Of a stretch of 64,000 bases of DNA, positions 29,364 through 40,702 are shown one piece after another (the stretch's first letter is position 1; every line of letters begins with the position of its first letter). A model generated the notes under the pieces. It was not told the origin of the DNA and searched no databases. It saw nothing but the letters and a program-made list of their open reading frames with translations. The translations under genes were made by a program, and so were the position numbers. This DNA is from Caenimonas soli (GTDB taxonomy: Bacteria; Pseudomonadota; Gammaproteobacteria; Burkholderiales; Burkholderiaceae_C), in NCBI RefSeq assembly GCF_013155545.1, contig NZ_JABJVV010000006.1, positions 186,001 through 250,000 on the forward strand. Direction: 5' to 3'.

Positions 29364-30607
29364 GACTTGCCGCCTTTCACCTGCAAACCGCGCATGGAAG
29401 GGCGGTCGTAGAAGTCCACGCCGGCCAGGTCGGCCACCGTTCCGATGTCCTTGTCGCCGCGGCCGGACAGGTTGACCAGGATCTTCTGCTCGGGCTTCAT
29501 GGTCGCCGCCAGCTTCATCGCGTAGGCAATCGCATGGCTGGACTCGAGCGCCGGAATGATGCCTTCAGTGCGGCACAGGTAGTGGAAGGCCTCCAGCGCT
29601 TCCTTGTCGGTGATGCCGACGTATTCGGCCCGCCCGATGTCCTTGAGCCAGGCGTGTTCCGGGCCGACGCCAGGGTAGTCCAGGCCGGCGCTGACGCTGT
29701 GCGTCTCGGTGATCTGGCCGTTCTCGTCCTGCAGGATGTAGGTGCGGTTGCCATGCAGCACACCGGGGCTGCCGCGCTGCAGCGAGGCCGAATGCTTGCC
29801 GCTTTCCAGGCCTTCACCGGCGGCTTCCACGCCGATCAGGCGGGTCTTTTCGTGGGGGATGTAGGGGTAGAAGATACCCATCGCATTGCTGCCGCCGCCG
29901 ACGCAGGCAACCACCACGTCGGGTTGGCCGCCGGTCATCTCGGGCATTTGGGTGAGGCACTCGTTGCCGATAACCGTCTGGAAGTCCCGCACCATCATGG
30001 GATAAGGGTGGGGCCCCGCCACGGTGCCGATGATGTAGAACGTGTTTTCGACGTTGGTCACCCAGTCGCGCATGGCCTCGTTGAGTGCGTCCTTGAGGGT
30101 CCTGCTGCCGGATTCGACCGGAACCACCGTGGCGCCCAGCAGGTTCATGCGGTAGACGTTGGGGCTTTGGCGCTTGACGTCCTCGCTGCCCATATAGACC
30201 ACGCATTCCAGGCCGTAGCGCGCGCAGATCGTGGCGGTGGCAACGCCGTGCTGCCCGGCGCCCGTTTCCGCGATCACGCGGGGTTTGCCCATGCGCTTGG
30301 CCAGCAATGCCTGGCCGATCACGTTGTTGATCTTGTGGGCGCCTGTGTGGTTCAAGTCTTCGCGCTTGAGGTAGATCTGCGCGCCGCCCTGTTCGCGGCT
30401 GGTGCGCGCGGCGTGGTAGATCGGGGAAGGGCGGCCGACGAAGTGGGCCAGCTCGTAGCGGAATTCCTCCAGGAACTCCGGGTCATGCTGGTACTTGGCG
30501 TAGGCCTCGCGCAGTTCGCTGATGGCGTGGGTCAGCGTTTCGCTGACGAAGCTGCCGCCGTAGATTCCGAAGTGGCCCGTCGGGTCGGGTTGTTGATAGG
30601 AGGGCAT
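29360..30607 (-). CDS. trpB: Tryptophan synthase beta subunit
   Basis: PLP enzyme that joins indole and serine; 415 aa. The PLP lysine is in the block [19 protein letters not shown], the catalytic Glu in AETGAGQHG, and the phosphate loop in [11 protein letters not shown] place the start at ATG 30607 ([14 protein letters not shown]), which matches the usual N terminus; a frame opening 11 codons upstream adds non-conserved residues. It lies 7 bases after trpF and overlaps trpA. Confidence 0.97.
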   Translation of the reverse strand: MPSYQQPDPTGHFGIYGGSFVSETLTHAISELREAYAKYQHDPEFLEEFRYELAHFVGRPSPIYHAARTSREQGGAQIYLKREDLNHTGAHKINNVIGQALLAKRMGKPRVIAETGAGQHGVATATICARYGLECVVYMGSEDVKRQSPNVYRMNLLGATVVPVESGSRTLKDALNEAMRDWVTNVENTFYIIGTVAGPHPYPMMVRDFQTVIGNECLTQMPEMTGGQPDVVVACVGGGSNAMGIFYPYIPHEKTRLIGVEAAGEGLESGKHSASLQRGSPGVLHGNRTYILQDENGQITETHSVSAGLDYPGVGPEHAWLKDIGRAEYVGITDKEALEAFHYLCRTEGIIPALESSHAIAYAMKLAATMKPEQKILVNLSGRGDKDIGTVADLAGVDFYDRPSMRGLQVKGGKS

Positions 30608-30614
30608 GAAAATC

Positions 30615-31289
30615 TCAGGCAAGTAGCGCGTCGGCGGCACGCACCGCCGCGACGAACCGATTGATCTTTTCGGGGTCCTTGATTCCCTTGGAAATCTCGA
30701 CGCCCGAGCTCACATCGACGGCCAGCGTCTTACAGCGCGGCCGCACCTGCACGATGCCATCGGTCACGTTTGCAGGCGTCAATCCACCAGACAAAACGAG
30801 GTGACAGTTGACGCTTGGTGGAAGACGTGACCAATTGAATGCTTTCCCGGCGCCCCCGTATCCCTCGACATGGGCGTCGAGCAGGATCGCCTGGGCGCTG
30901 GCGTAATCGGAAGCGAATTTTAGCAAGTCGAACGGGGAGTCATCCAGCGGGATGCGCGCGGCCCGTATGAACGGGCGCCGGCCGCCGGCGGTCGCCTCCA
31001 GGCATTGCTCGGGCGTTTCGTCCCCATGGAACTGGACGGCTGCGCCGGGCACGCGGTCGCATGCAGCCATGACCTGGGCTGCCGGCGCATTGACGAACAG
31101 CAGCACGGGCGTGACAAACGGCGGCAAGCGCCGGGCCAGCTCGGCAGCCCGAACGGGCAAAATGAAGCGCGGACTTTTGTCGTACATGACGAACCCCACG
31201 GCGTCGGCTCCGGCGGCCACGGCGGCGTCCACGTCCTGTTCGCGCGTCAGGCCGCAGATCTTGATTCGTGTCCGGGTGGCAACGCTCAT
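30615..31289 (-). CDS. trpF: Phosphoribosylanthranilate isomerase
   Basis: Isomerises PRA to CdRP in tryptophan synthesis; 224 aa TIM barrel. The catalytic Cys is in IKICGLTRE near the N terminus and the catalytic Asp in [29 protein letters not shown] and AVDVSSGVE form the phosphate loops. ATG 31289 is preferred to a TTG three codons upstream because it overlaps the truA stop (ATGA). The remaining trp genes are not nearby. Confidence 0.95.
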   Translation of the reverse strand: MSVATRTRIKICGLTREQDVDAAVAAGADAVGFVMYDKSPRFILPVRAAELARRLPPFVTPVLLFVNAPAAQVMAACDRVPGAAVQFHGDETPEQCLEATAGGRRPFIRAARIPLDDSPFDLLKFASDYASAQAILLDAHVEGYGGAGKAFNWSRLPPSVNCHLVLSGGLTPANVTDGIVQVRPRCKTLAVDVSSGVEISKGIKDPEKINRFVAAVRAADALLA

Positions 31290-32068
31290 GGCAACCAATC
31301 ATACGCAGCCGTACGGCTGGGCAGGTTCCATTCGGGAGCGTAGACAGGCCCCAGAAAATACAGCCCATCGGGTGAAAAGGTGGGTGCCGCCGCGTCCCGA
31401 TCGCGGGCCTCCAGCACCTGGCCCATCCATTCAGGCACCTGGTGGCCCTGGCCGATCTGAAGAATGCAACCCATGATGTTGCGGATCATGTGGTGCAGGA
31501 AGGCATCCGCCTGGAATTCAAAGCGCCAATAGGCGCCGCGGCGGCTGATTTCCACCCGTGAGATGGTCTTGACGGGCGACTTGGCCTGGCAGGCGGATGC
31601 GCGAAACGATGTGAAGTCGTGTTGCCCGACCAACATAGACGCTGCTTTTTGCATGGCACTGTCGTCCAGCGGGCGAAACACCCATCCCACTCGCCCGGCG
31701 TCCACGCTGGGCCTCACTGGGGATTCCAGCACCACGTAGGCATAGCGCCGGGCCGTTGCGCAGGCGCGCGAGTGGAAGGCGTCGGGGACGGGCCGGGCCC
31801 ATTGGACGGCGATGTCGGGGGGCAGGAAGCGGTTGGTGCCGCGCATCCAGGAGAATTCTTCCCGGTGCAAGGCCGTGTCGAAGTGCACCACCTGCATCAG
31901 TCCGTGCACGCCGGCATCGGTACGTCCGGCGCATACCGTGGAGACCGGCTGGGCGGCGAATTGGGTGAGGGCGTGTTCCAGCCGGTCCTGGACGGTGCGC
32001 CCCGAAGGCTGGCTTTGCCAGCCTTCGTAAGCTTGTCCGTTGTAGCTGATGCCTAGAGCCAGCCTCAT
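31286..32068 (-). CDS. truA: tRNA pseudouridine(38-40) synthase
   Basis: Modifies uridines 38-40 in the anticodon stem-loop; 260 aa. Catalytic Asp51 lies in AGRTDAGVHG. The N-terminal LGISYNGQAYEGWQSQPSG and the C-terminal FLHHMIRNIMGCILQIG are characteristic. It sits between fimV (24-base gap) and trpF (4-base overlap), a conserved fimV-truA-trpF arrangement in Burkholderiales. Confidence 0.96.
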   Translation of the reverse strand: MRLALGISYNGQAYEGWQSQPSGRTVQDRLEHALTQFAAQPVSTVCAGRTDAGVHGLMQVVHFDTALHREEFSWMRGTNRFLPPDIAVQWARPVPDAFHSRACATARRYAYVVLESPVRPSVDAGRVGWVFRPLDDSAMQKAASMLVGQHDFTSFRASACQAKSPVKTISRVEISRRGAYWRFEFQADAFLHHMIRNIMGCILQIGQGHQVPEWMGQVLEARDRDAAAPTFSPDGLYFLGPVYAPEWNLPSRTAAYDWLP

Positions 32069-32092
32069 TGGCGGGCCTTCAGGATGCCCCGG

Positions 32093-34834
32093 TCAGCTGA
32101 TTTCCGCGAGAAATCGCTGGGCTCGGTTCTTGAGATCGCCCGAGGCCTCGGCCAGGACTTCCTGGGCCAAGCTGCGTGCGCCGTCCGGGTCCCCGATGGC
32201 GTTGAACTCTTCAGCCAGCGCCAACTTGGTGGCCAGCGGGTCGCCGCTCGAATCCTCGTAGTCCGCGGAGATGAGGGTCGCACCCTGGGTGCTCACGGGT
32301 GCCTCGTCCGCGTCAGATTGGCGGACAGCCGGCGCCGGATTCCCGGGAAGGTCCAGGGACAGTGCGCCCAGGTCGAATTCGATCATGCCCGCGTCGGCAA
32401 CCGGCGCGGCTACGGCCGCCGGGGCGGCAGACGCGGCGGCTTTCGGAGGCTCGGCAGTGAAGCTCAGGCTGTTCGGGTCGAGGGTGAGGTCGGGTGCATC
32501 CAGGCGAACCGGATCCGGCTGCGAAGCGAGCGCTACAGGCGCGGTGGGTGAGCCGAAGTCCATGTCCAGGCTGGGAACGGGCTGCGTGGCAGCGGCGTTC
32601 AGGTTCACGATGGGCTGCGTCGCAGCGTGCGTGGGAGCAGGTGCCGCAGGCTCGTCGTCGTCGAGCGAAAAATCAAGGTCGAGGTCCAGATCGGTGACTG
32701 CCGGTGCAGCAGCTGGCACTACCGGAGTCGGCGTCGTGGCGCCGAAGCTGCCGACCGCTGCGGCCGCCGTTGCAGCAGCTGCCTTGCCCGCCGAGGAGCC
32801 GGTGGCGCCTGAGGTAGGTTGGCCGCCAGCCCTATACAGCGAATTGGCGGCATCCAGTTCCTGGCCCAACTCGCAGATGTGTTCCCAATCGGGGCCCTCG
32901 CCGCGAGTCAGCCCGTAGGCCTCGGTGGCGACCAGTTCGAACGCCTTGGCATCGCGGCGCTTCGAATAGATCTCGAGCAGCTTGCTATGGATGGCGACGC
33001 GTTGCGGCGTCGTACGCATCGCTTCCTTCAGGATTTCCTCGGCCTGCAGGTCGCGCCCGTAAGCCAGGTACACATCGGCCTCGGCCACCGGATCGACGTC
33101 GCCGGCGGCGTCGAGCTGGCTCGGCGAGTAGACCAGGGAGGAGCCTGTGGCGCCGCCTTCATTGGTATCGATGCGCTGGCCGCCGCTGGCGCCGAAGAAC
33201 GAATCGGGCTGCAGGCGGCTTTCCAGGAAAGAGCTGTCGACCTGGTTGGACTTCTTGCGCTGCTGAGCGCGATAGAAACCAAAGCCCAGCAACAAGGCCA
33301 GGATGCCGCCAATGCTGGCGGGAACGATGGGATTTTCCAGCAGGTCCTCGACCAGCGTGGTTTCGGCCGGCGCTGCAGGCGCCGGTGCGGCTTTTGCGGC
33401 GGAAGCGGCCGCAGTGGCTACGGGTGCAGCCGTGGCCGCGCTGGCGGCGGCGCTCGCGGGCGATGCGGCGCTTGTCGCCGCCTCGCCCATCGGCGCGGAA
33501 GCCGGCTCTGTGGCGGGGGCAATTGCCGCAGGCGTGGATGCAGACAGTGCGGGAGTGGAGGCTGCCGCGATGGCTGCCGGGGCCACAACTGTGGCCGCGA
33601 CCGGTGCGCTGGCTGCGACTGTGATGGCGGGTGCCGTCACAGGCTTGGCCGCGCTCGCGGGCCCTATGGGCAGGGCCACGCCGGACTTGGCGGCGCTCGC
33701 GCTGCCGGAAGACGCTGGAGCGGTGGCAACGCCGAGCTTGTTCAGGTCGCTAATGTTCTTGTCGAGTTCAGCCACCCGGGTGGCGGCGTCCTGGGCAGCT
33801 CGTTCGCGGGCGATCTTGTCCTCGGCCGCCTTGCCTTGCACGGCGCCCTTGGACAGCGTGAGCTTGTCGGGTGTGGGCGCGGCAGCCTTTTTCTCTTCGA
33901 CTTGGGCTGTGACCTTGCCGGACACCTGGCGATCGGGGGCGGCGATGCCGGTGGCGGGCAGCCCTTCGGCAAGGCGACGGCGGAATTCGTTGAAGTCGCG
34001 GCTCTGGGCAATGATCGATTGCTTGGCCTCGCCCGAAGGCACGAGGCCGGCCTGCTCTTCCGTCGGAACGTCCAGCACTGCGCCGGACTTCAGGCGGTTG
34101 ACGTTGCCGCCGATGAAGGCTTCGGGGTTGGCCCGCAGCAAGGCCACGAGCATCTGGTCGAGCGACACGCTGGCCGCCTTGTTCGCCGCTGCGATCTTGC
34201 CGGCGGTGTCTCCGGCTTGCACGGTGACCTGCTTGCCATCACCCGATGGTTGCTTGGCCTCGACGGCTTCGCGTGCCGGGGCGGGGGTTGCGCGTGCAGC
34301 CGGAGCAACGGGTGCGCGAGTCGAGGGTGCGGCGGTAGCGGGTGCCGGGGTGCCCGGCCGCGCCCTTTGCGAAGGCGCAGTAGGAGGAACCTGTGCCGCG
34401 AGCGGTGGCGCGCTCTGGCGCAGGCTCGGCGGGTCGAACAGCAGCGTGTAATCACGCACGATGCGGCCTGAGGACCAGTTGGTCTCCAGGATCAGGTCGA
34501 CAAATGGGTCGTTGACGGGGCGCTGGCTCGAAAGCCGCAGGTAAGGGCGGCCGTTGGCGCGTCTCTCGATGGTGATCGAGACGCTGCTGAGCGCCGGGTT
34601 GTACTCGAGGCCGGCGGCGCGAAACGCCTCGGGCGAGGCAATCGAGGTGCGCAGGCTTGCCAACTCTTCCGGATTGATCTCGGCGATGTCGATCTCGGCG
34701 TGCAGCGGCTCGCCAATGGCTGACTGCACGGTAAGCCGGCCCAAGCCAAGGGCATGGGCGTCCGTCGCCGAAATGCCCAACAGCACGGCCGTGGCAATTG
34801 CCAGGGCGGTTGCGCGCCAGTGCGGCTTTTCCAT
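32093..34834 (-). CDS. fimV: FimV/HubP-family peptidoglycan-binding membrane protein
   Basis: Large inner-membrane hub protein linked to type IV pili assembly, polarity or envelope organisation; 913 aa from ATG 34834. A signal peptide (about 1-28, ...GISATDAHA) precedes the FimV N-terminal domain (LGRLTVQSAIGEPL). A LysM-like domain follows at about 202-257, then a long Ala/Pro-rich linker, a transmembrane helix near 503-523 (IGGILALLLGFGFY), and a C-terminal acidic region ending in the TPR-like FimV motif (FNAIGDPDGARSLAQEVL). Upstream in-frame ATGs at 34852, 34882 and 34885 are possible starts but give an overlong n-region. Confidence 0.9.
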   Translation of the reverse strand: MEKPHWRATALAIATAVLLGISATDAHALGLGRLTVQSAIGEPLHAEIDIAEINPEELASLRTSIASPEAFRAAGLEYNPALSSVSITIERRANGRPYLRLSSQRPVNDPFVDLILETNWSSGRIVRDYTLLFDPPSLRQSAPPLAAQVPPTAPSQRARPGTPAPATAAPSTRAPVAPAARATPAPAREAVEAKQPSGDGKQVTVQAGDTAGKIAAANKAASVSLDQMLVALLRANPEAFIGGNVNRLKSGAVLDVPTEEQAGLVPSGEAKQSIIAQSRDFNEFRRRLAEGLPATGIAAPDRQVSGKVTAQVEEKKAAAPTPDKLTLSKGAVQGKAAEDKIARERAAQDAATRVAELDKNISDLNKLGVATAPASSGSASAAKSGVALPIGPASAAKPVTAPAITVAASAPVAATVVAPAAIAAASTPALSASTPAAIAPATEPASAPMGEAATSAASPASAAASAATAAPVATAAASAAKAAPAPAAPAETTLVEDLLENPIVPASIGGILALLLGFGFYRAQQRKKSNQVDSSFLESRLQPDSFFGASGGQRIDTNEGGATGSSLVYSPSQLDAAGDVDPVAEADVYLAYGRDLQAEEILKEAMRTTPQRVAIHSKLLEIYSKRRDAKAFELVATEAYGLTRGEGPDWEHICELGQELDAANSLYRAGGQPTSGATGSSAGKAAAATAAAAVGSFGATTPTPVVPAAAPAVTDLDLDLDFSLDDDEPAAPAPTHAATQPIVNLNAAATQPVPSLDMDFGSPTAPVALASQPDPVRLDAPDLTLDPNSLSFTAEPPKAAASAAPAAVAAPVADAGMIEFDLGALSLDLPGNPAPAVRQSDADEAPVSTQGATLISADYEDSSGDPLATKLALAEEFNAIGDPDGARSLAQEVLAEASGDLKNRAQRFLAEIS

Positions 34835-35026
34835 CGGTATTTGCGCCCCCATTGCTCGGTCTGCAGGCAACTTTTTTCTCATCATGCGAACAAACGCCTC
34901 GACACTGAATTTGCTAAAAAGGACCATAACATCAATGTCTTAGACTGACAAGCTGAGACAGCTTTTAACTTTGGGGCGGTCAATCCGAGCATGGTTACAG
35001 CCTGGGTCATGTGGTGATGTGGCAAC

Positions 35027-35053
35027 GGCCTGTAACCAGAGATTACAGGCCGT
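35027..35053. repeat. Perfect inverted repeat downstream of asd
   Basis: Ten-base arms CGGCCTGTAA (35027-35036) and TTACAGGCCG (35044-35053) flank a 7-base loop in the 3' flank of asd, upstream of fimV. The hairpin could terminate or stabilise the asd message, but no T-run follows on either strand, so it is not a textbook terminator. The spacer to fimV otherwise shows nothing I can name. Confidence 0.5.
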
Positions 35054-35071
35054 CGACACGGAGAATTCGAA

Positions 35072-36220
35072 TTATGCGTCGAGCAGGATGCGCAGCATTC
35101 TGCGCAGCGGTTCTGCTGCACCCCACAGCAGCTGGTCACCGATGGTGAAGGCGCCCAGGTATTCCGGACCCATCGCCAGCTTGCGGATGCGTCCAACCGG
35201 AATGTCCAGCGTGCCGGTCACGGCCACCGGGGTCAGGTCCTTCATCGTGGCCTCCCGATTGTTGGGCACTACTTTCACCCAGGCGTTGTCGTTGGCGATG
35301 AGCTGCTCGATGTCGGCCAGCGGCACGTCCTTGCGCAGCTTGAAGGTGAGGGCCTGGCTGTGGCAGCGCATGGCGCCCACGCGCACGCAAAAGCCGTCCA
35401 CCGGGGTAGCCGGCGTGCCGAAGCCTTCGCCCTGGCCGAGGATCTTGTTGGTTTCGGCGCCGGCTTTCCACTCTTCCCGGGAAACGCCGTTGCCCAGGTC
35501 CTTGTCGATCCAGGGGATGAGCGAGCCGCCCAGGGGCACGCCGAAGTTCTCGGTTTCGGCGGACGACATGCCTTGCTGGCGGGCCAGCACCTTACGGTCG
35601 ATCTCCAGGATGGCCGACTTGGGGTCGTCCAGCAAAGACCTGACTTCAGCGTTGAGCGTGCCGAACTGAGTGAGCAGCTCGCGCATGTGCTGGGCGCCGC
35701 CGCCGGACGCAGCCTGGTAGGTCATGCTGCTCATCCATTCCACCAGCCCGGCCTTGTACAGCGCGCCCACGCCCATCAGCATGCAGCTGACGGTGCAGTT
35801 GCCGCCAATCCAGTTCTTGCCGCCCTTGGACAGGGCGTTCTTGATGACGGGCAGGTTGACCGGGTCGAGGACGATGACGGCGTCTTCCTTCATCCGCAGC
35901 GTGGAGGCCGCGTCGATCCAGTGGCCGTTCCAGCCGGCCGCACGCAGCTTGGGGAACACCTCGCCGGTGTAGTCGCCGCCCTGGGCGGTGATGACGATGT
36001 CGCACTTTTTCAGGGACTCGATATCGAACGCGTCCTTGAGCCGCGTCTCGTTCTTCGCCTGTGCCGGGCCCTTGCCGCCGGCGTTGGACGTCGAGAAGAA
36101 CATCGGCTCGATCAGGGCGAAATCGCCCTCGGCCTGCATGCGGTCCATGAGGACGGAGCCGACCATGCCGCGCCAGCCCACCAGGCCGACCAGCGGTTGT
36201 TGTCCGTTCGAGAGTTTCAT
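35072..36220 (-). CDS. asd: Aspartate-semialdehyde dehydrogenase
   Basis: Reduces aspartyl phosphate in the lysine/threonine/methionine pathway; 382 aa, the gammaproteobacterial-type enzyme. NADP loop [14 protein letters not shown] is at 11-24, catalytic Cys142 in [12 protein letters not shown], and the acid/base His lies in the MRCHSQAL region. ATG 36220 heads the gene; leuB ends 84 bases upstream. The leuB-asd-fimV order is common in this group. Confidence 0.97.
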   Translation of the reverse strand: MKLSNGQQPLVGLVGWRGMVGSVLMDRMQAEGDFALIEPMFFSTSNAGGKGPAQAKNETRLKDAFDIESLKKCDIVITAQGGDYTGEVFPKLRAAGWNGHWIDAASTLRMKEDAVIVLDPVNLPVIKNALSKGGKNWIGGNCTVSCMLMGVGALYKAGLVEWMSSMTYQAASGGGAQHMRELLTQFGTLNAEVRSLLDDPKSAILEIDRKVLARQQGMSSAETENFGVPLGGSLIPWIDKDLGNGVSREEWKAGAETNKILGQGEGFGTPATPVDGFCVRVGAMRCHSQALTFKLRKDVPLADIEQLIANDNAWVKVVPNNREATMKDLTPVAVTGTLDIPVGRIRKLAMGPEYLGAFTIGDQLLWGAAEPLRRMLRILLDA

Positions 36221-36259
36221 TTCATCGCCCTTTCAAAAGTTATCTGTAAACCTTTTGTC

Positions 36260-36281
36260 CCCCGGCTCGTTCGGGCCGGGG
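36260..36281. repeat. Hairpin in the leuB-asd spacer
   Basis: CCCCGGC (36260-36266) pairs with GCCGGGG (36275-36281) around an 8-base loop. No poly-T follows on the minus strand, so it may be a processing or stability element between leuB and asd rather than a strong terminator. Confidence 0.4.
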
Positions 36282-36304
36282 AGGGGCGCGACGAACCGGA
36301 GCTG

Positions 36305-37393
36305 TTAGCCCTTGGTGGTCTTTTTCGTAATGGCCGCGACGACCGCGTCGCCCATTTCGCGCGTGCCGATTTTCTTCGTGCCGTCAGAGTAGATGTCCGC
36401 CGTGCGCAGGCCCAGGGCGAGCACGTCCTTCACCGCGGACTCGATGCGGTCGGCGGCTCGGGGCTGGTTGAGAGAAAAGCGGAGCATCATGGCAGCAGAC
36501 AATATTGTAGCCAAAGGATTTGCAATTCCCTTGCCGGCGATGTCGGGTGCGCTACCGTGGCTGGGTTCGTACAAGCCCTGGTTCGAGGCGTTCAGGCTGG
36601 CGGAGGGCAGCATCCCGATCGATCCGGTGAGCATCGCGGCCTCGTCCGACAGGATGTCGCCGAACATGTTGCCGGTGACCACCACGTCGAATTTCTTGGG
36701 CGCCTTGACCAGCTGCATCGCCGCGTTGTCCACGTACATGTGGTCCAGCGCCACGTCGGGATACTGCTTGCCGATCTCGGTGACCACGTCTTTCCACAGC
36801 TGGAAGGTTTCCAGCACGTTGGCCTTGTCCACGCTGGTGACGCGCTTGCTGCGCTTGCGTGCCGCCTGGAAGGCGACGTGGGCGATGCGTTCGATCTCGG
36901 GGCGCGAGTAGCGCATGGTGTCGAAGGCTTCCTCGCTGCCGGGGAAGTGGCCGTCCACCGCAGTGCGGCGGCCGCGCGGGGCGCCGAAGTAGATGTCGCC
37001 CGTCAGCTCGCGGATGATGAGGATGTCCAGGCCGGCGATCAGTTCGGGCTTCAGGCTGGAGGCATCGACCAGCTGCTCGTAGCAGATCGCGGGGCGGAAG
37101 TTGGCGAACAGGCCCAGGTTCTTGCGCAGGCCCAGGATGGCCTGCTCGGGGCGCAGCGGGCGGTCCAGCTTGTCGTATTTCCAGTCGCCGACGGCGCCGA
37201 ACAGCACGGCGTCGGCCTCCTTGGCGAGCTTGAGGGTGGCTTCCGGCAGCGGATGGCCGTTGGCCTCGTAAGCGGCGCCGCCCACCAGGGCGGTTTCCAT
37301 CTCGAACTTCAGGTCGAGGACATTGAGCACCTTGACGGCCTCGGCCACGATCTCGGTGCCGATGCCGTCACCCGGCAGAACTGCGATTTTCAT
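36305..37393 (-). CDS. leuB: 3-isopropylmalate dehydrogenase
   Basis: Oxidative decarboxylation step of leucine synthesis; 362 aa. [14 protein letters not shown] starts the protein. The active-site block [19 protein letters not shown] carries the metal-binding Asp residues, and the C-terminal adenine-binding segment begins [18 protein letters not shown]. It lies 13 bases after leuD in the leuC-ecn-leuD-leuB run. Confidence 0.97.
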   Translation of the reverse strand: MKIAVLPGDGIGTEIVAEAVKVLNVLDLKFEMETALVGGAAYEANGHPLPEATLKLAKEADAVLFGAVGDWKYDKLDRPLRPEQAILGLRKNLGLFANFRPAICYEQLVDASSLKPELIAGLDILIIRELTGDIYFGAPRGRRTAVDGHFPGSEEAFDTMRYSRPEIERIAHVAFQAARKRSKRVTSVDKANVLETFQLWKDVVTEIGKQYPDVALDHMYVDNAAMQLVKAPKKFDVVVTGNMFGDILSDEAAMLTGSIGMLPSASLNASNQGLYEPSHGSAPDIAGKGIANPLATILSAAMMLRFSLNQPRAADRIESAVKDVLALGLRTADIYSDGTKKIGTREMGDAVVAAITKKTTKG

Positions 37394-37406
37394 TTTTGTG
37401 CGAGCC

Positions 37407-38057
37407 TTAGCGGCTGAGGGTGTGGGCGAGCCAGGGCTTCTTGGCCAGGCGTTCGGCTTCGAAGGCCTTGATCTTGTCGGCCTGGCGCAAGGTCAGGCCG
37501 ATGTCGTCGAAGCCGTTGGTCAGGCAGAACTTGCGGAAAGGCTGGACGTCGAAAGCCAGCTCTTCGCCCTGCGGCTTGACGATGACCTGGCGCTCGAGAT
37601 CGATGGTGAGCTGGTAGCCCGGGAAGGCCAGCGCTTCGTTGAAGAGCGCAGCGACCTGCAACTCGGACAAGACGATCGGCAGCAGGCCGTTCTTGAAGCA
37701 GTTGTTGAAGAAGATATCGGCGAAGCTGGGCGCGATGATGGCGCGAAAGCCGTACTGGTCGAGCGCCCAGGGCGCGTGCTCGCGCGACGAGCCGCAGCCG
37801 AAGTTCTTGCGCGCCAGCAGAATGGACGCACCCTTGTAGCGCGGCTGGTTCAGCACGAAGTCGGGATTCGGCTTGCGACTGGCCGGGTCCTGGCCGGGCT
37901 CGCCCGGGTCCAGGTAGCGCCAGGCATCGAACAGGTTCACGCCGAAACCGGTCTTGCGGATCGACTTGAGGAACTGCTTGGGGATGATCGCGTCGGTGTC
38001 GACGTTCTCACGGTCCATCGGGGCGACGAGCCCCTTGTGTACGGTGAATTTCTGCAT
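37407..38057 (-). CDS. leuD: 3-isopropylmalate dehydratase small subunit
   Basis: Swivel-domain partner of LeuC; 216 aa. Characteristic blocks are [20 protein letters not shown] near the start and [15 protein letters not shown] in the substrate loop. The ATG overlaps by one base the stop of the small lipoprotein gene upstream (TAATG), so the two are translationally coupled. Confidence 0.97.
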   Translation of the reverse strand: MQKFTVHKGLVAPMDRENVDTDAIIPKQFLKSIRKTGFGVNLFDAWRYLDPGEPGQDPASRKPNPDFVLNQPRYKGASILLARKNFGCGSSREHAPWALDQYGFRAIIAPSFADIFFNNCFKNGLLPIVLSELQVAALFNEALAFPGYQLTIDLERQVIVKPQGEELAFDVQPFRKFCLTNGFDDIGLTLRQADKIKAFEAERLAKKPWLAHTLSR

Positions 38058-38188
38058 TATTTGCGCGACGCCTTATCTTCGATCTTGTCGCCGACTTTCT
38101 GGACATCCTGGCCGAGGCCGCGAAAGGTATTGCAGCCGGCCAGGGCCAGGGCGAAGGACAGGGCGAGCAGGGTGGCGATGGTTTTCAT
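38057..38188 (-). CDS. Entericidin A/B-like small lipoprotein
   Basis: A 43-aa protein: [20 protein letters not shown] with lipobox LAGC, then a short charged tail containing [18 protein letters not shown]. This is the entericidin EcnA/EcnB pattern: type II signal peptide plus amphipathic helix. An AAGGAAAAC ribosome site lies upstream. It is inserted between leuC (14-base gap) and leuD (one-base overlap), a placement I associate with several Burkholderiales. The role in the leu operon is unknown; E. coli entericidins form a toxin/antidote pair. Confidence 0.88.
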   Translation of the reverse strand: MKTIATLLALSFALALAGCNTFRGLGQDVQKVGDKIEDKASRK

Positions 38189-38202
38189 GGTGTTTTCCTT
38201 TT

Positions 38203-39624
<1,422 letters not shown>

Positions 39625-39652
39625 GAGGTACTTCCAGTCGTAGAAGGTGATT

Positions 39653-40612
39653 TTATTGCGCGAGCGCCGGCTCGGGGATTTCGGCCCGGGCCTTCAGGTG
39701 GTCGACCAGCAGCCTGGCGGTGACAGGCAGGGTCGAGAAATCGCGGGCGACCAGCTCGATGTTGCGCTGGGCCCAGGGGTCGGTGAGCCTGACGCACTCC
39801 AGGTCGCCCACGCCGTGCATCAGCTCGAAGGCCCGGCGCGGCATTACGCCCACGCCCAGGCCATTGTGGATCATCCGGCACATGGCATCCAGCCCGGTGA
39901 CGTGGATGCGCAGCTTGATCGTGCGGCCGGCCGCGGCCGCGGCGTCCCGCATGGCCAGGTGGATCGAGCTGTTGGAATGCAGTCCGACATGGTCGAAATC
40001 GAGAGTGTCCTCGAAGGCCACCGCCTTCCTGCGGGCAAGAGGATGGCGACGCGGCACGATCAGCACCAGCTGGTCCTGCCGGTAGGGCAGGGTCTGCAAT
40101 TCATGGCCCGTGCCCAGCACGATGGCGTTGCAGATGCCCAGGTCGGCGGCGCCTTCCTGCACGGCCCGCACTATTTCCGTGGACAGATGCTCTTCCAGGT
40201 CGATCTTGACCTCGCCATGTTCCTTGATGAAGGCGCCCAGGTCCTCGGGCAGGAACTGGACGATGGCGGAAATGCTGGCATGCACGCGCACGTGGCCGCG
40301 CACCCCGTCGGCGTATTCGCTGAGCTCGCCCTGCATCTTCTCCAGGCTGAACAGCACCGAGCGGGCGTGATGCAGCAGGCTTTCGCCGGCCGGTGTCAGA
40401 TCGACGCCGCGCGTGTGGCGATAGAGCAAGGGTGTTTCGAGCGTGGCCTCCAGATCCGAGAGGCGCTTGCTCACGGCCGAGGCGGCGATGAATTCGCGCT
40501 CGGCCGCCTTGCCGATGGAACCGAGCTCGCACACCGCCACGAAGAGCTGCAGCGAGGTGAGGTCGATCCGGCGGGCGAAGGTGCGTTCCGAGGGCTTCAT
40601 GGGGGTTGCCAT
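39653..40612 (-). CDS. LysR-type transcriptional regulator
   Basis: A 319-aa regulator with an N-terminal winged HTH ([20 protein letters not shown], then [13 protein letters not shown]) and a C-terminal effector-binding domain of two alpha/beta lobes. The start at ATG 40612 ([11 protein letters not shown]) has AGGTG at good distance; an internal ATG at 40600 is the alternative. It lies between gltA (upstream) and leuC (downstream), all on the minus strand. The target is unknown; leuCDB is the obvious candidate by position. Confidence 0.9.
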   Translation of the reverse strand: MATPMKPSERTFARRIDLTSLQLFVAVCELGSIGKAAEREFIAASAVSKRLSDLEATLETPLLYRHTRGVDLTPAGESLLHHARSVLFSLEKMQGELSEYADGVRGHVRVHASISAIVQFLPEDLGAFIKEHGEVKIDLEEHLSTEIVRAVQEGAADLGICNAIVLGTGHELQTLPYRQDQLVLIVPRRHPLARRKAVAFEDTLDFDHVGLHSNSSIHLAMRDAAAAAGRTIKLRIHVTGLDAMCRMIHNGLGVGVMPRRAFELMHGVGDLECVRLTDPWAQRNIELVARDFSTLPVTARLLVDHLKARAEIPEPALAQ

Positions 40613-40683
40613 CGCACCTAGCGATGGCCAAGCGCTATTTTCCCCTACAAAGACAAAGTCGGCCATCGCATAACGCGATGGCC
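40608..40683. repeat. Two tandem hairpins sharing one stem sequence, between gltA and lysR
   Basis: Hairpin A: GCCATCGC (40608-40615), loop ACCTA, GCGATGGC (40621-40628). Hairpin B: GGCCATCGC (40661-40669), loop ATAAC, GCGATGGCC (40675-40683). Hairpin B follows the gltA stop on the minus strand and is trailed by a T-rich GACTTTGTCTTTG, so it is a plausible gltA terminator. Hairpin A overlaps the inferred LysR start codon and could affect its translation. Confidence 0.6.
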
Positions 40684-40702
40684 GGCTTTCCGGGACGCTG
40701 GA

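Noticed and set aside
35020..35060. Inverted repeat after asd considered as a rho-independent terminator
   Set aside because: Stem is perfect but there is no U-tract on either strand, so I list it only as an inverted repeat.
35360..37417. Long plus-strand open frame across asd-leuB
   Set aside because: Antisense to two clear genes, low-complexity His/Val/Gly-rich product, no recognisable start or motif.
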